64,000 nt of DNA from Hymenobacter sp. BRD67 (lineage in GTDB: Bacteria > Bacteroidota > Bacteroidia > Cytophagales > Hymenobacteraceae): positions 2,604,001-2,668,000 of the forward strand of contig NZ_CP053904.1 of the NCBI RefSeq assembly GCF_013256425.1. Direction: 5' to 3'. The notes beneath the pieces are model-generated. The model had not been told where the DNA came from, searched no databases, and worked only from the letters and a program-made list of their open reading frames with translations. Every line of letters starts with the position of its first letter. The first letter of the stretch is position 1. Below are positions 46,478 through 53,664 of this stretch, piece by piece. Position numbers and translations under genes: made by a program.

Positions 46478-47344
46478 CTACAATTCCACCAGCTTCTCGT
46501 ACGTCTCGGGCCGGCGGTCGCGGAAAAACTGCCAGGTGGCGCGCACCTCGTCAATTATGTCGAGGTCGAACTCGGCGATGAGCAGCTCGTCTTTGTACTC
46601 GTCGGCCTGAGCGATAATCTGGCCGCGCGGGTCCACGAAGTAGCTGGTGCCGTAGAAGCGGCCCAGGTTCCAGGGCTTCTCCTCCCCTACCCGGTTGATG
46701 CAGCCCATGAAGTAGCCATTGGCGGCCGCGTGGGCGGGCTGCTCCAGCTTCCAGAGGTACTGCGAAAGGCCCGCTACCGTGGCCGAAGGATTGTACACGA
46801 TTTCGGCGCCGTTGAGGCCCAGCACCCGCGCCCCGTCGGGGAAGTGCCGGTCGTAGCAGATGTACACGCCCACCTTGGCGTACTTGGTCTGGAACACCGG
46901 ATAGCCCAGGTTGCCCGGCTTGAAGAAGTATTTCTCCCAAAAGCCCGACGTGTGAGGTATATGATTTTTACGATATTTACCCAGGTACGTGCCGTCGGCA
47001 TCAATAACGGCGGCCGTGTTGTAGAGAAAGCCGGCCGACTCGCGCTCGTACACGGGCACAATCATCACCATGTTGTATTTCCTGGCGTATTCTGCCATGC
47101 GCTCGGTGGTGGGGCCGGGCACTGCCTCAGCTGAGGCGTACCACTTATTATCCTGGCCGGGGCAGAAGTAGGGCGTATTGAATATTTCCTGCAAGCACAG
47201 AATCTGCACGCCCTGGCGGCCGGCTTCTTCAATCAGCGGGATATGCTTCTGCACCATCGCTTCTTTTATTTCTGCGATAGAGCCTTCACCCTCCGTCATC
47301 GGCAGGCTCATCTGGATGAGGCCGGATTTAATAATTCTGGGCAT
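46478..47344 (-). CDS. Nitrilase-superfamily amidohydrolase, probable beta-ureidopropionase
   Basis: 288 residues with the full catalytic triad: Glu in LCLQEIFN, Lys in YRKNHIPH and Cys in YICYDRHFPDGAR. The length and the PYFCPG segment match the N-carbamoyl-beta-alanine / N-carbamoylputrescine amidase branch. Its place between dihydropyrimidinase and preT supports hydrolysis of N-carbamoyl-beta-alanine to beta-alanine, CO2 and ammonia. N-carbamoylputrescine amidase is the main alternative, but no putrescine genes are near. Confidence 0.86.
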   Translation of the reverse strand: MPRIIKSGLIQMSLPMTEGEGSIAEIKEAMVQKHIPLIEEAGRQGVQILCLQEIFNTPYFCPGQDNKWYASAEAVPGPTTERMAEYARKYNMVMIVPVYERESAGFLYNTAAVIDADGTYLGKYRKNHIPHTSGFWEKYFFKPGNLGYPVFQTKYAKVGVYICYDRHFPDGARVLGLNGAEIVYNPSATVAGLSQYLWKLEQPAHAAANGYFMGCINRVGEEKPWNLGRFYGTSYFVDPRGQIIAQADEYKDELLIAEFDLDIIDEVRATWQFFRDRRPETYEKLVEL

Positions 47345-47380
47345 TGTAAGGAGAATTAGGTTTGGAGAAATTAATAGGGA

Positions 47381-47471
47381 GCGCAGAGTTTCGCGAAGTG
47401 AGCAGAGTCTCGCGAAGTCACGAAGTCAAATTAACTCTGCGAGACTCTGCTCACTTCGCGAAACTCTGCGC
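47381..47471. repeat. Perfect 33-bp inverted repeat between hydA and the nitrilase gene
   Basis: Arms at 47381-47413 and 47439-47471 match at all 33 bases around a 25-base loop. The repeat ends exactly at the hydA stop codon (47472-47474). The left arm contains GCAGAGTYTCGCGAAGT twice in tandem. The RNA hairpin would be very stable. Confidence 0.85.
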
Positions 47472-48848
47472 TTAAAAAGCCGTTTTACCGCGCCGGATAA
47501 ACTGCCCGTAGCCGCGCCCTACTTTGGCCTCGCCGCGGTCGATGGCTACTTTGCCGCGCAGTAAAACCGTGTCGACTTTGCCAGTCAGCTCCCAGCCTTC
47601 GTAGGCCGAATAATCGCAGTTCATGTGGTGCGTGGCGGCCGAAATGGTATGCTTTTTCTCCGGGTCGAGAATCACCAAATCGGCGTCAGCCCCAATGCTG
47701 ATGGTGCCTTTGCGCGGAAACATGCCGAAGATTTTGGCCGCATTGGTCGAAGTCACTTCCACAAACTTCTGCGGGGTGATGCGGCCCTTGCTTACACCCT
47801 CAGAAAACAGCAGCTCCAAGCGGTGCTCCACGGCTGGATGGCCATTGGGAATCTTCGAAAAGTCGTCTTTGCCCAGCAGCTTCTGCTCCCAGAGAAACGG
47901 GCAATGGTCGGTGCCCACCACCTGCACCAGGCCTTGGTTGAGTCCGGCCCACAGTGTAGCCTGGTCCTTCTTCTGGCGCAGCGGCGGCGACATCACCCAC
48001 TTGGCGCCTTCGGCCTCATTCTCATAGAGCGAGGCATCGAGCAACAGGTACTGAATGCAGGTTTCGACCAGCACGCGCTGGTTGCGCTCGGTGGCACGGC
48101 GCACTTGGTTGAGCGCGCCCTGGCAGGTGAGGTGCACGATGTAGGCGTTCACGCCCGTGTAGTTGGCAATGTCGGAGAAGCGGCCCGAGGCTTCGGCCTC
48201 CGTCACTTCGGGCTGCGAGAGGTAGTGGTAGAGCGGCGAGAGCTTGCCCGCCGCCCGGTGCTGGGCAATGAGGGTATCAATCATGTCGCCGTTGGTGGCG
48301 TGGGCCGTTACGAGGCCGCCGTGCTTTTTCACTTCCTGCATCAGGCCCACCATCTGCGCGTCGTCAATCATGAGCGCGCCCTTGTAGGCCATGAAGGTTT
48401 TGAAGGACGTAATGCCTTCGGCAATCATTTCCTCAATTTCCAGCTGCGTGTTCGGATTAAAATCCGTCACGGCCATGTGGAAGGAGTAGTCGCCCACGGC
48501 ATTGCCAGTAGCCCTACCCTGCCATTCGTCCAGCGCCGCCCGCAACGAGCTGCCTTGCTTTTGCAGGATGAAGTCGATAACCGTGGTGGTGCCGCCGTGC
48601 AGCGCAGCTCGGGTGCCGGTCTCGTAGGTATCGCTGCTAAACGTGCCCATAAACGGCATCTCCAGGTGCACGTGCGGGTCGATGCCGCCGGGCATCACCA
48701 TTTTGCCAGTGCAGTCGTTAACCGCCACACCCTCAGGCGCGGGCAGACCCCGGCCGATAGCCGCAATGGCTTCGCCTTCGACCAGAATATCGCAAATACT
48801 GTCCGAATCGGCCGTGACAACACGGCCGTTTTTTAGCAGAATCGACAT
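47472..48848 (-). CDS. hydA: Dihydropyrimidinase (D-hydantoinase)
   Basis: 458 residues of amidohydrolase fold. Metal ligands: DPHVHLEMPF (HxH), the Lys likely to be carboxylated in SFKTFMAYKGALMIDD, VTAHATNGDM, YIVHLTC and GTDHCPF. The start is MSILLKNGRVVTADSDS with the N-terminal beta domain. It opens dihydrouracil and dihydrothymine to N-carbamoyl-beta-amino acids, the second step after PreTA. Flanked on both sides by palindromic repeats. Confidence 0.95.
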   Translation of the reverse strand: MSILLKNGRVVTADSDSICDILVEGEAIAAIGRGLPAPEGVAVNDCTGKMVMPGGIDPHVHLEMPFMGTFSSDTYETGTRAALHGGTTTVIDFILQKQGSSLRAALDEWQGRATGNAVGDYSFHMAVTDFNPNTQLEIEEMIAEGITSFKTFMAYKGALMIDDAQMVGLMQEVKKHGGLVTAHATNGDMIDTLIAQHRAAGKLSPLYHYLSQPEVTEAEASGRFSDIANYTGVNAYIVHLTCQGALNQVRRATERNQRVLVETCIQYLLLDASLYENEAEGAKWVMSPPLRQKKDQATLWAGLNQGLVQVVGTDHCPFLWEQKLLGKDDFSKIPNGHPAVEHRLELLFSEGVSKGRITPQKFVEVTSTNAAKIFGMFPRKGTISIGADADLVILDPEKKHTISAATHHMNCDYSAYEGWELTGKVDTVLLRGKVAIDRGEAKVGRGYGQFIRRGKTAF

Positions 48849-48871
48849 GGGGATTTTACTTAATCAGGAAC

Positions 48872-48962
48872 GTTATGCGGAGCTGGCCGAAGCATCCCGC
48901 TCACGGTAGCAATTCAATCGTTCAACAATGCGAGCGAGATGCTTCGGCCAGCTCCGCATAAC
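48872..48962. repeat. Inverted repeat, family A, between the aminotransferase gene and hydA
   Basis: Arms of 33 bases (48872-48904 and 48930-48962) match with two mismatches. The outer end reads GTTATGCGGAGCTGGCCGAA, related to the element at 22950-23046 (shared pattern ACGTYAtGCkGAGCT..CGAAGCAT). Confidence 0.8.
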
Positions 48963-48981
48963 ATTCTGTTTAACTAACTGA

Positions 48982-50334
48982 CTAGTGGCAAGCAGCATCC
49001 GTGATTTTAAGCGCCTCCGAGATAATTGCCAGGCCCTCGTCCAGCTCCGTCTTATTGATGCACAGCGGCGGGGCAATGAAAATATAATTCCAGCGCACGA
49101 AGGTGTACATACCCAGCTCCTTGATTTTGGCGGCCACCTCGTTCATGATGGTCATCTGGTCGGGCGAGGCGTTCCAGGGGGCCATCGGCTCTTTGGTCTG
49201 GCGGTTTTTCACCAGCTCCAGGCAGCCGAAGAGGCCAGTGTTGCGCCAGTCGCCGATGCTGGGGTGCTGCTGCATCAGCTCGGCCACGCGCTCGTCGAGG
49301 TAGTAGCCCATCTCGACGGTGTTTTCGAGCAGGTGGTCTTCCTCATAAATGTCGAGCACGGCCACGGCGGCGGCACAGCTCACGGGGTGCGCCGAGTACG
49401 TGAGGCCGAGCGGCAACGGCTTGTTATCAAATGACTTAGCAATGGCTTCATCGACCATCACGGCCCCCAGCGGCACGTAGCCGGCGGTGATGCCCTTAGC
49501 CATGCACATAATGTCAACCTTCACGCCGTGGTGGTCGGAGCCGAACCACTTGCCGGTGCGGCCAAAACCCGACATTACCTCGTCGGCCACCAGCAGAATA
49601 TCGTATTTATCACATACTTCACGCACGCGCTTCCAGTAGCCGGGCGGGTACTTGATGCAGCCCGAGGTCCCCGATTCCCCTTCCAGGAAAATGGCGGCCA
49701 CGCTGCCGGGGTTTTCGTAGCCGATAATTCGCTCCAGAGCGTCGGCGGCACGCTCGGCGCACTGTTCGGGCGTGGTGCTGTACCAGGGGCAGCGGTAGAA
49801 ATAGGGGTTTTCGACGTGCACCGTTCCCGGCATGGCCTGGCTATCGACGGCAAACTTGCGCGGGTCGCCGCCCACACTCATGGCCCCGTAGCTCGCGCCG
49901 TGAAACGACTGGTAGAGCGACACAATCTTGTGCCGGCCGGTGTAGATGCGCGCCAGCTTAATCGCGTTTTCAATAGCTTCGGCCCCGCCCAGCGTGAAAA
50001 ACGCCTTGGTGAGGTTGGCTGGCGTTATCTCGGCCAGCTTGCGGCCCAGGTCGCCCCGCGCCTTGGTTATCATGCCGGGGTACACATAGCTCAGCTCGCG
50101 CATCTGGGCAGCCACGGCCTCGGTCACGCGCTGGTCGCCGTGGCCGATGTTCACATTCATCAGCTGCGACGAGAAGTCGATGTAGCGCTTGCCGTCGCGG
50201 TCGTAGAGGTACACGCCCGCCGCGCGCTCGGCACTGATGGGGTTCAGGCCCGCCTGTTTCGACCACGAAAACAGTGTGTGGTCGAGGTTGTCGTGCAGGA
50301 TTTGCTGCTGGTCGAGGTCGAGAGTTGGGTGCAT
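48982..50334 (-). CDS. Class III aminotransferase, probable beta-alanine:2-oxo acid transaminase
   Basis: 450 residues from the ATG at 50334 (MHPTLDLDQQQ). The PLP lysine is in MCMAKGITAGYVPLGA, with the preceding LLVADEVMSGFGRTG. Substrate/cofactor motifs: DFSSQLMNVNIGHGDQRV, FTLGGAEAIENAIKLAR and YQSFHGASYGAMSVGGD. In this context it should turn beta-alanine (or beta-aminoisobutyrate) into malonate (or methylmalonate) semialdehyde. The family also includes omega-amino acid and GABA transaminases, so the acceptor and donor are inferred. An open upstream extension to 50481 crosses a repeat and was not included. Confidence 0.88.
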   Translation of the reverse strand: MHPTLDLDQQQILHDNLDHTLFSWSKQAGLNPISAERAAGVYLYDRDGKRYIDFSSQLMNVNIGHGDQRVTEAVAAQMRELSYVYPGMITKARGDLGRKLAEITPANLTKAFFTLGGAEAIENAIKLARIYTGRHKIVSLYQSFHGASYGAMSVGGDPRKFAVDSQAMPGTVHVENPYFYRCPWYSTTPEQCAERAADALERIIGYENPGSVAAIFLEGESGTSGCIKYPPGYWKRVREVCDKYDILLVADEVMSGFGRTGKWFGSDHHGVKVDIMCMAKGITAGYVPLGAVMVDEAIAKSFDNKPLPLGLTYSAHPVSCAAAVAVLDIYEEDHLLENTVEMGYYLDERVAELMQQHPSIGDWRNTGLFGCLELVKNRQTKEPMAPWNASPDQMTIMNEVAAKIKELGMYTFVRWNYIFIAPPLCINKTELDEGLAIISEALKITDAACH

Positions 50335-50364
50335 AATTGTCAGTACGTATCGTTCAAAATACTG

Positions 50365-50507
50365 CTGGCCAACGTTTAGCGCAGCGCGTAACAGTAGGCC
50401 GATGGGTGTGACGAGTCTCCGCACTCGCGGCAGGTATACAAAAGCGAGTTTAGCAACTCGCCCCACTTTGCGGCCTGCCATTACGCGCTGCGCTAAACGG
50501 CGGCCAG
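50365..50507. repeat. Inverted repeat between mmsA and the aminotransferase gene
   Basis: Arms 50365-50391 and 50481-50507 match at 25 of 27 bases; the inner arm reads GTTTAGCGCAGCGCGTAA. The 89-base centre holds TGACGAGTCTCCGCACTCG-like hairpins and no gene. It is unrelated to the other repeats in the cluster. Confidence 0.78.
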
Positions 50508-50518
50508 CGTTGTTTGCG

Positions 50519-51991
50519 CTAGCTCATCCAGTTCACCCGCGACTCAGGGTTCCACTTGGTAGTCGTTTTCTTCAATTGGGTCCAGAACTCAATCGAGCTT
50601 TTTCCGGTGATGTCGCAGGCGCCGAATTTCGACTCGTTCCAGCCACCGAAGGAGAAGGGTTCGCGGGGCACGGGCACACCGATGTTCACGCCAATCATGC
50701 CGGCGCTGGCGTGGTCCATTACGTAGCGGGCGTGGCTGCCGCTTTGGGTGAAAACGGCGGCAGCGTTGCCGTAGGGATTGGCATTTTCGATGGCCAGGGC
50801 CTCATCCAGCGTTTTGGTGCGCAGGATGGCCAGCACCGGGCCGAACACTTCTTCCTGGGCAATGGCCATGTCGGGTGTCACGTAATCAATTACTGTGGGG
50901 CCGACGTAATAGCCGTCTTCGTGGCCAGGCACCACGGCGCCACGACCATCAAGCAGCACCTTGGCCCCGGCTGCTTCGGCCTCAGTGATGTAGCGCTCGA
51001 TGCGCGCTTTGGCCTCGCGGCTGATAACCGAGCCGAGGTTTTTGCCGGGCATAATTTTGCGGGCTTCTTCTACTAGTTTACTTACAATGTGGTCTACGTT
51101 GCCCACGCCCACCATAGTAGAGCCGGCCATGCAGCGCTGACCCGCGCAGCCCGACATACTGGCAGCCACGTTGGAAGCGGTCATTTCGGGATGGGCGTCG
51201 GGCAATACCAGCAGGTGATTTTTGGCGCCGCCCAGCGCCACGCAGCGCTTCAGGTTGGAGGTGGCGCGGATGTAGACGACCTTGGCAATGGGAGTAGAAC
51301 CGACAAACGATACGGCCTTAATATCGGGGTGGTCGCATATTGCTTCCACGATGGTTTTATCACCATTCACCACGTTGAGCACGCCGTCGGGCAGGCCGGC
51401 TTCTTTCAGCAGTTCGGCGATTTTGACGGCGCTCAACGGCACTTTTTCGGATGGCTTCAGAATCAGGCAGTTGCCGAGCACCAGCGCGTTGGGAATAGTC
51501 CAGTGCGGCACCATGTTGGGGAAGTTGAACGGGGCGATGCTGGCCACCACGCCCAGCGGCTTGCGCTCGGCGCGGGCTTCCACGCCCTTGCTCACTTCCA
51601 GAAACTCGCCCTGCACAAGCTGCGGCAGCGAGCAGGCAAACTCGGTCAGCTCCACGGCCTTTTCGACTTCGGCGCGGGCTTCGTCGAAGGTCTTGCCGTT
51701 TTCCTCGCGCACCAGCTCGGCCAGGGCCTGCATATCGCGCTCGAGCAGCGTTTTGTAGCGATAAAATATCTGCACCCGCTCCTTTATTGGCGTGGCCGAC
51801 CAGGCCGGGAAGGCAGCCTGCGCGGCTTTAACTGCCGCATCAAGGTCGGCGGCCGTGCTCAGTGGCATAGCCGAGATAACGGCTCCGCTCAACGGGCTGA
51901 ATACATCGAGCAGGGCGGCGGCCGGCGTATCGATGGGCTGGCCCGCGACGTAGTTGCGAATGGCAGGATACTTCAAAGCTTGCGTCTCCAT
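50519..51991 (-). CDS. mmsA: CoA-acylating methylmalonate/malonate-semialdehyde dehydrogenase
   Basis: 490 residues of the aldehyde dehydrogenase superfamily. The catalytic Cys is in GCAGQRCMAGS; NAD binding and specificity regions are FNFPNMVPHW, LKPSEKVPLSA, FVGSTPIAKVVY and LGGAKNHLLVLPDA, all matching the MmsA/IolA branch, which lacks the usual general-base Glu. It converts malonate semialdehyde to acetyl-CoA (or methylmalonate semialdehyde to propionyl-CoA) with NAD and CoA. It is the first gene of the run, so the cluster's promoter should lie upstream at 52000-52110. Confidence 0.94.
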   Translation of the reverse strand: METQALKYPAIRNYVAGQPIDTPAAALLDVFSPLSGAVISAMPLSTAADLDAAVKAAQAAFPAWSATPIKERVQIFYRYKTLLERDMQALAELVREENGKTFDEARAEVEKAVELTEFACSLPQLVQGEFLEVSKGVEARAERKPLGVVASIAPFNFPNMVPHWTIPNALVLGNCLILKPSEKVPLSAVKIAELLKEAGLPDGVLNVVNGDKTIVEAICDHPDIKAVSFVGSTPIAKVVYIRATSNLKRCVALGGAKNHLLVLPDAHPEMTASNVAASMSGCAGQRCMAGSTMVGVGNVDHIVSKLVEEARKIMPGKNLGSVISREAKARIERYITEAEAAGAKVLLDGRGAVVPGHEDGYYVGPTVIDYVTPDMAIAQEEVFGPVLAILRTKTLDEALAIENANPYGNAAAVFTQSGSHARYVMDHASAGMIGVNIGVPVPREPFSFGGWNESKFGACDITGKSSIEFWTQLKKTTTKWNPESRVNWMS

Positions 51992-52028
51992 GAATTACCA
52001 GAAGGTTTAGGGGGCGCAAGCTACCGTT

Positions 52029-52100
52029 TTTTTTGGAAATGCAAACTAAATGCGGACATTTTTTAGCTAAATTCCAAAAAAGCTGCGGCATTTTTTCAAC
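52029..52100. promoter_or_regulatory. Possible operator/promoter region of the pyrimidine-degradation cluster
   Basis: The AT-rich stretch before mmsA has a direct repeat TGCGGaCATTTTTT (52051-52064) and TGCGGCATTTTTT (52084-52096), 33 bases apart, about three helical turns. An inverted repeat (TTTTTTGGAA at 52029, TTCCAAAAAA at 52072) overlaps the first copy. No regulator gene is beside it. Function is inferred from position only. Confidence 0.4.
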
Positions 52101-52118
52101 ATCAGCAGTTTCTCTCCT

Positions 52119-52685
52119 TCATGCCTGCGGTATACCCAGGGTTTGCTGCGCGTATTCATCCTTGGTTATACGGTATTGCCAGAGGTCATGGTACTGGCCG
52201 TCGCGCCTGGTATGCTGCACCAGCTCGCCTTCCTTTACCATACCATTTTTCAGCATCACCCGGCCCGAAGCGGGGTTGCTGACGATATGAGTAGCATATA
52301 GTTTATTCAGCTGTAGCTCTTTGAAGCCAAAGCCTAGTAGCGCCGCCAGCGCCTCGCTGGCCAGCCCCTGGCCCCAATAGGCCTGGCCCAGCCAGTAGCC
52401 CACCTCAGCGCGGTCGAAGCGCCGCTCGACGGTGAGGCCGATGCCGCCAATGAGCTCGCCGGTAGCCAGTAGCTCGATGGCAAAGGCGTAGCCGGTTTGC
52501 TGCACGTAGTTTTCCTCGGTGAGTTGTACCCAGCGGCGGCCATCTTCCTCCAGGTAAGGATGCGGGATATTGAGGGTATTTTTTGCTACCTCGTAATTAC
52601 CAGCCAGGACTACGAGGCGCGGCACATCGGCCAGTGTGAAGGCGCGGAGCCGCAAGCGGGGGGTGACAAGCTGAGGAGAAGGCAT
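52119..52685 (-). CDS. RimJ/RimL-type GNAT N-acetyltransferase
   Basis: 188 residues from the ATG at 52685 (MPSPQLVTPRLRLRAFT). Typical blocks: TPRLRLRAFTLADVPRL at the start, GGIGLTVERRFDRAEVGYWLGQAYWGQGLASEALAAL with the acetyl-CoA loop, and NKLYATHIVSNPASGRVMLKNGM. It probably acetylates an amino group of a protein or small molecule; the substrate is unknown. An earlier Met at 52712 would overlap the gene upstream by 17 bases. Confidence 0.9.
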   Translation of the reverse strand: MPSPQLVTPRLRLRAFTLADVPRLVVLAGNYEVAKNTLNIPHPYLEEDGRRWVQLTEENYVQQTGYAFAIELLATGELIGGIGLTVERRFDRAEVGYWLGQAYWGQGLASEALAALLGFGFKELQLNKLYATHIVSNPASGRVMLKNGMVKEGELVQHTRRDGQYHDLWQYRITKDEYAQQTLGIPQA

Positions 52686-52695
52686 TACTGTCCTG

Positions 52696-52971
52696 CTATT
52701 TAGTCCATTCACTACTTATTATTTCACCTGTCTCAGGGTCAAGGATGCAGCAAAAGCAGTCCCAGGTAGCAACTTTTATTAGACGGCCATCCCCGACAAA
52801 GCCGGTGTAAAAATCGCCTAGCCGCCTGGCTTCGGCTATCCAAAGTCGGTCGCCTTCCGCACTGTAAGCGTAGAGATTACGAATAGGGCCGGCAAAGGGA
52901 AATTTCATCCAGTCGTAAATAACCAGCAGTTTATCTTCAAATTGCTGCGTTTTGAGGACGGTGAATTCCAT
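52696..52971 (-). CDS. Small hypothetical protein
   Basis: 91 residues, acidic and aromatic-rich, beginning MEFTVLKTQQFEDKLLVIYDW, with RNLYAYSAEGDRLWIAEA and ATWDCFCCILDPETGEIISSEW. The last part, 'LDPETGEI', looks like a beta-propeller or WD-type strand pair, but no family is recognised. GC is lower than around it. It starts six bases before the stop of plsY on the same strand, so they may be co-transcribed. Confidence 0.6.
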   Translation of the reverse strand: MEFTVLKTQQFEDKLLVIYDWMKFPFAGPIRNLYAYSAEGDRLWIAEARRLGDFYTGFVGDGRLIKVATWDCFCCILDPETGEIISSEWTK

Positions 52972-52977
52972 AGGGTG

Positions 52978-53616
52978 TTACCGCTTCCCCCACAGCGGCA
53001 CGCGGCTCTCAGTGCCGGCGCGCAGGCGGCCGATGTTGGCGCGGTGGGTGTAGATAAGCATAAGGGCCAGCAGGAAGCCAAACCAGATTTGCAGGGAGGG
53101 AATGGGGCCGTCGAGGTGTAGAAACTGCAAAAAGGCAAAGGCAACGCCGGCCGTCATGCTGCTCAGCGACACGTAGCGCGTAGTACTTAGTACGGTCAGA
53201 AATACGAGCAGTGCCACGCCCACCGTGGCCGGGGCAATAGCCAGCATCATCCCCAGGATAGTGGCTACGCCCTTGCCGCCCCGGAAGCCCGCCAGCACCG
53301 GATAAATGTGGCCTACTACCGCCAGCACACCGCAGGCCAGCCGATAATAAAAAAGGTTTTCGGGCGTAATAAGCCCTTGGCTCAGCAGAAAGTTGGGCAG
53401 GAAGTATGCGGCCGCAAAGCCCTTAAACGCGTCAACGAGCAGCACAAACGTGCCTGCTTTCTTACCTAGTACCCGAAAGGTATTGGTGGCGCCGGCATTG
53501 CCGGAGCCGTGTTCGCGGATGTCGGCGAGGTTAAAGAATGCCCGTCCTACCCATAAAGCCGTTGGGATGGAACCAAGCAGATAGGCTGCCAGCAGCGCCG
53601 GAATAATGTAGAGCAT
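52978..53616 (-). CDS. plsY: Acyl-phosphate:glycerol-3-phosphate acyltransferase PlsY
   Basis: 212 residues with five or so membrane helices. The three conserved loops are present: GSIPTALWVG, EHGSGNAGATNTFRVLGKKAG and FRGGKGVATILG. It starts phospholipid synthesis by acylating glycerol 3-phosphate at the inner membrane. The C-terminus is basic. A TACTTTTG box (minus strand, 53621-53628) lies four bases upstream of the start. A small hypothetical gene follows. Confidence 0.95.
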   Translation of the reverse strand: MLYIIPALLAAYLLGSIPTALWVGRAFFNLADIREHGSGNAGATNTFRVLGKKAGTFVLLVDAFKGFAAAYFLPNFLLSQGLITPENLFYYRLACGVLAVVGHIYPVLAGFRGGKGVATILGMMLAIAPATVGVALLVFLTVLSTTRYVSLSSMTAGVAFAFLQFLHLDGPIPSLQIWFGFLLALMLIYTHRANIGRLRAGTESRVPLWGKR

Positions 53617-53623
53617 GCCGCAA

Positions 53624-53664
53624 AAGTAAGCTGCCCCGGAGCTCGGCTCCGGGGCAGCTTACTT
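53624..53664. terminator. Palindromic terminator between the giant protein gene and plsY
   Basis: Perfect 19-base arms (AAGTAAGCTGCCCCGGAGC and its complement) around a 3-base loop. The sequence overlaps the stop codon of the large gene and the possible plsY -7 box. Confidence 0.8.

Noticed and set aside
47625..48836. Long plus-strand frame opposite hydA
   Set aside because: Antisense shadow of dihydropyrimidinase; no start context or motif supports it.
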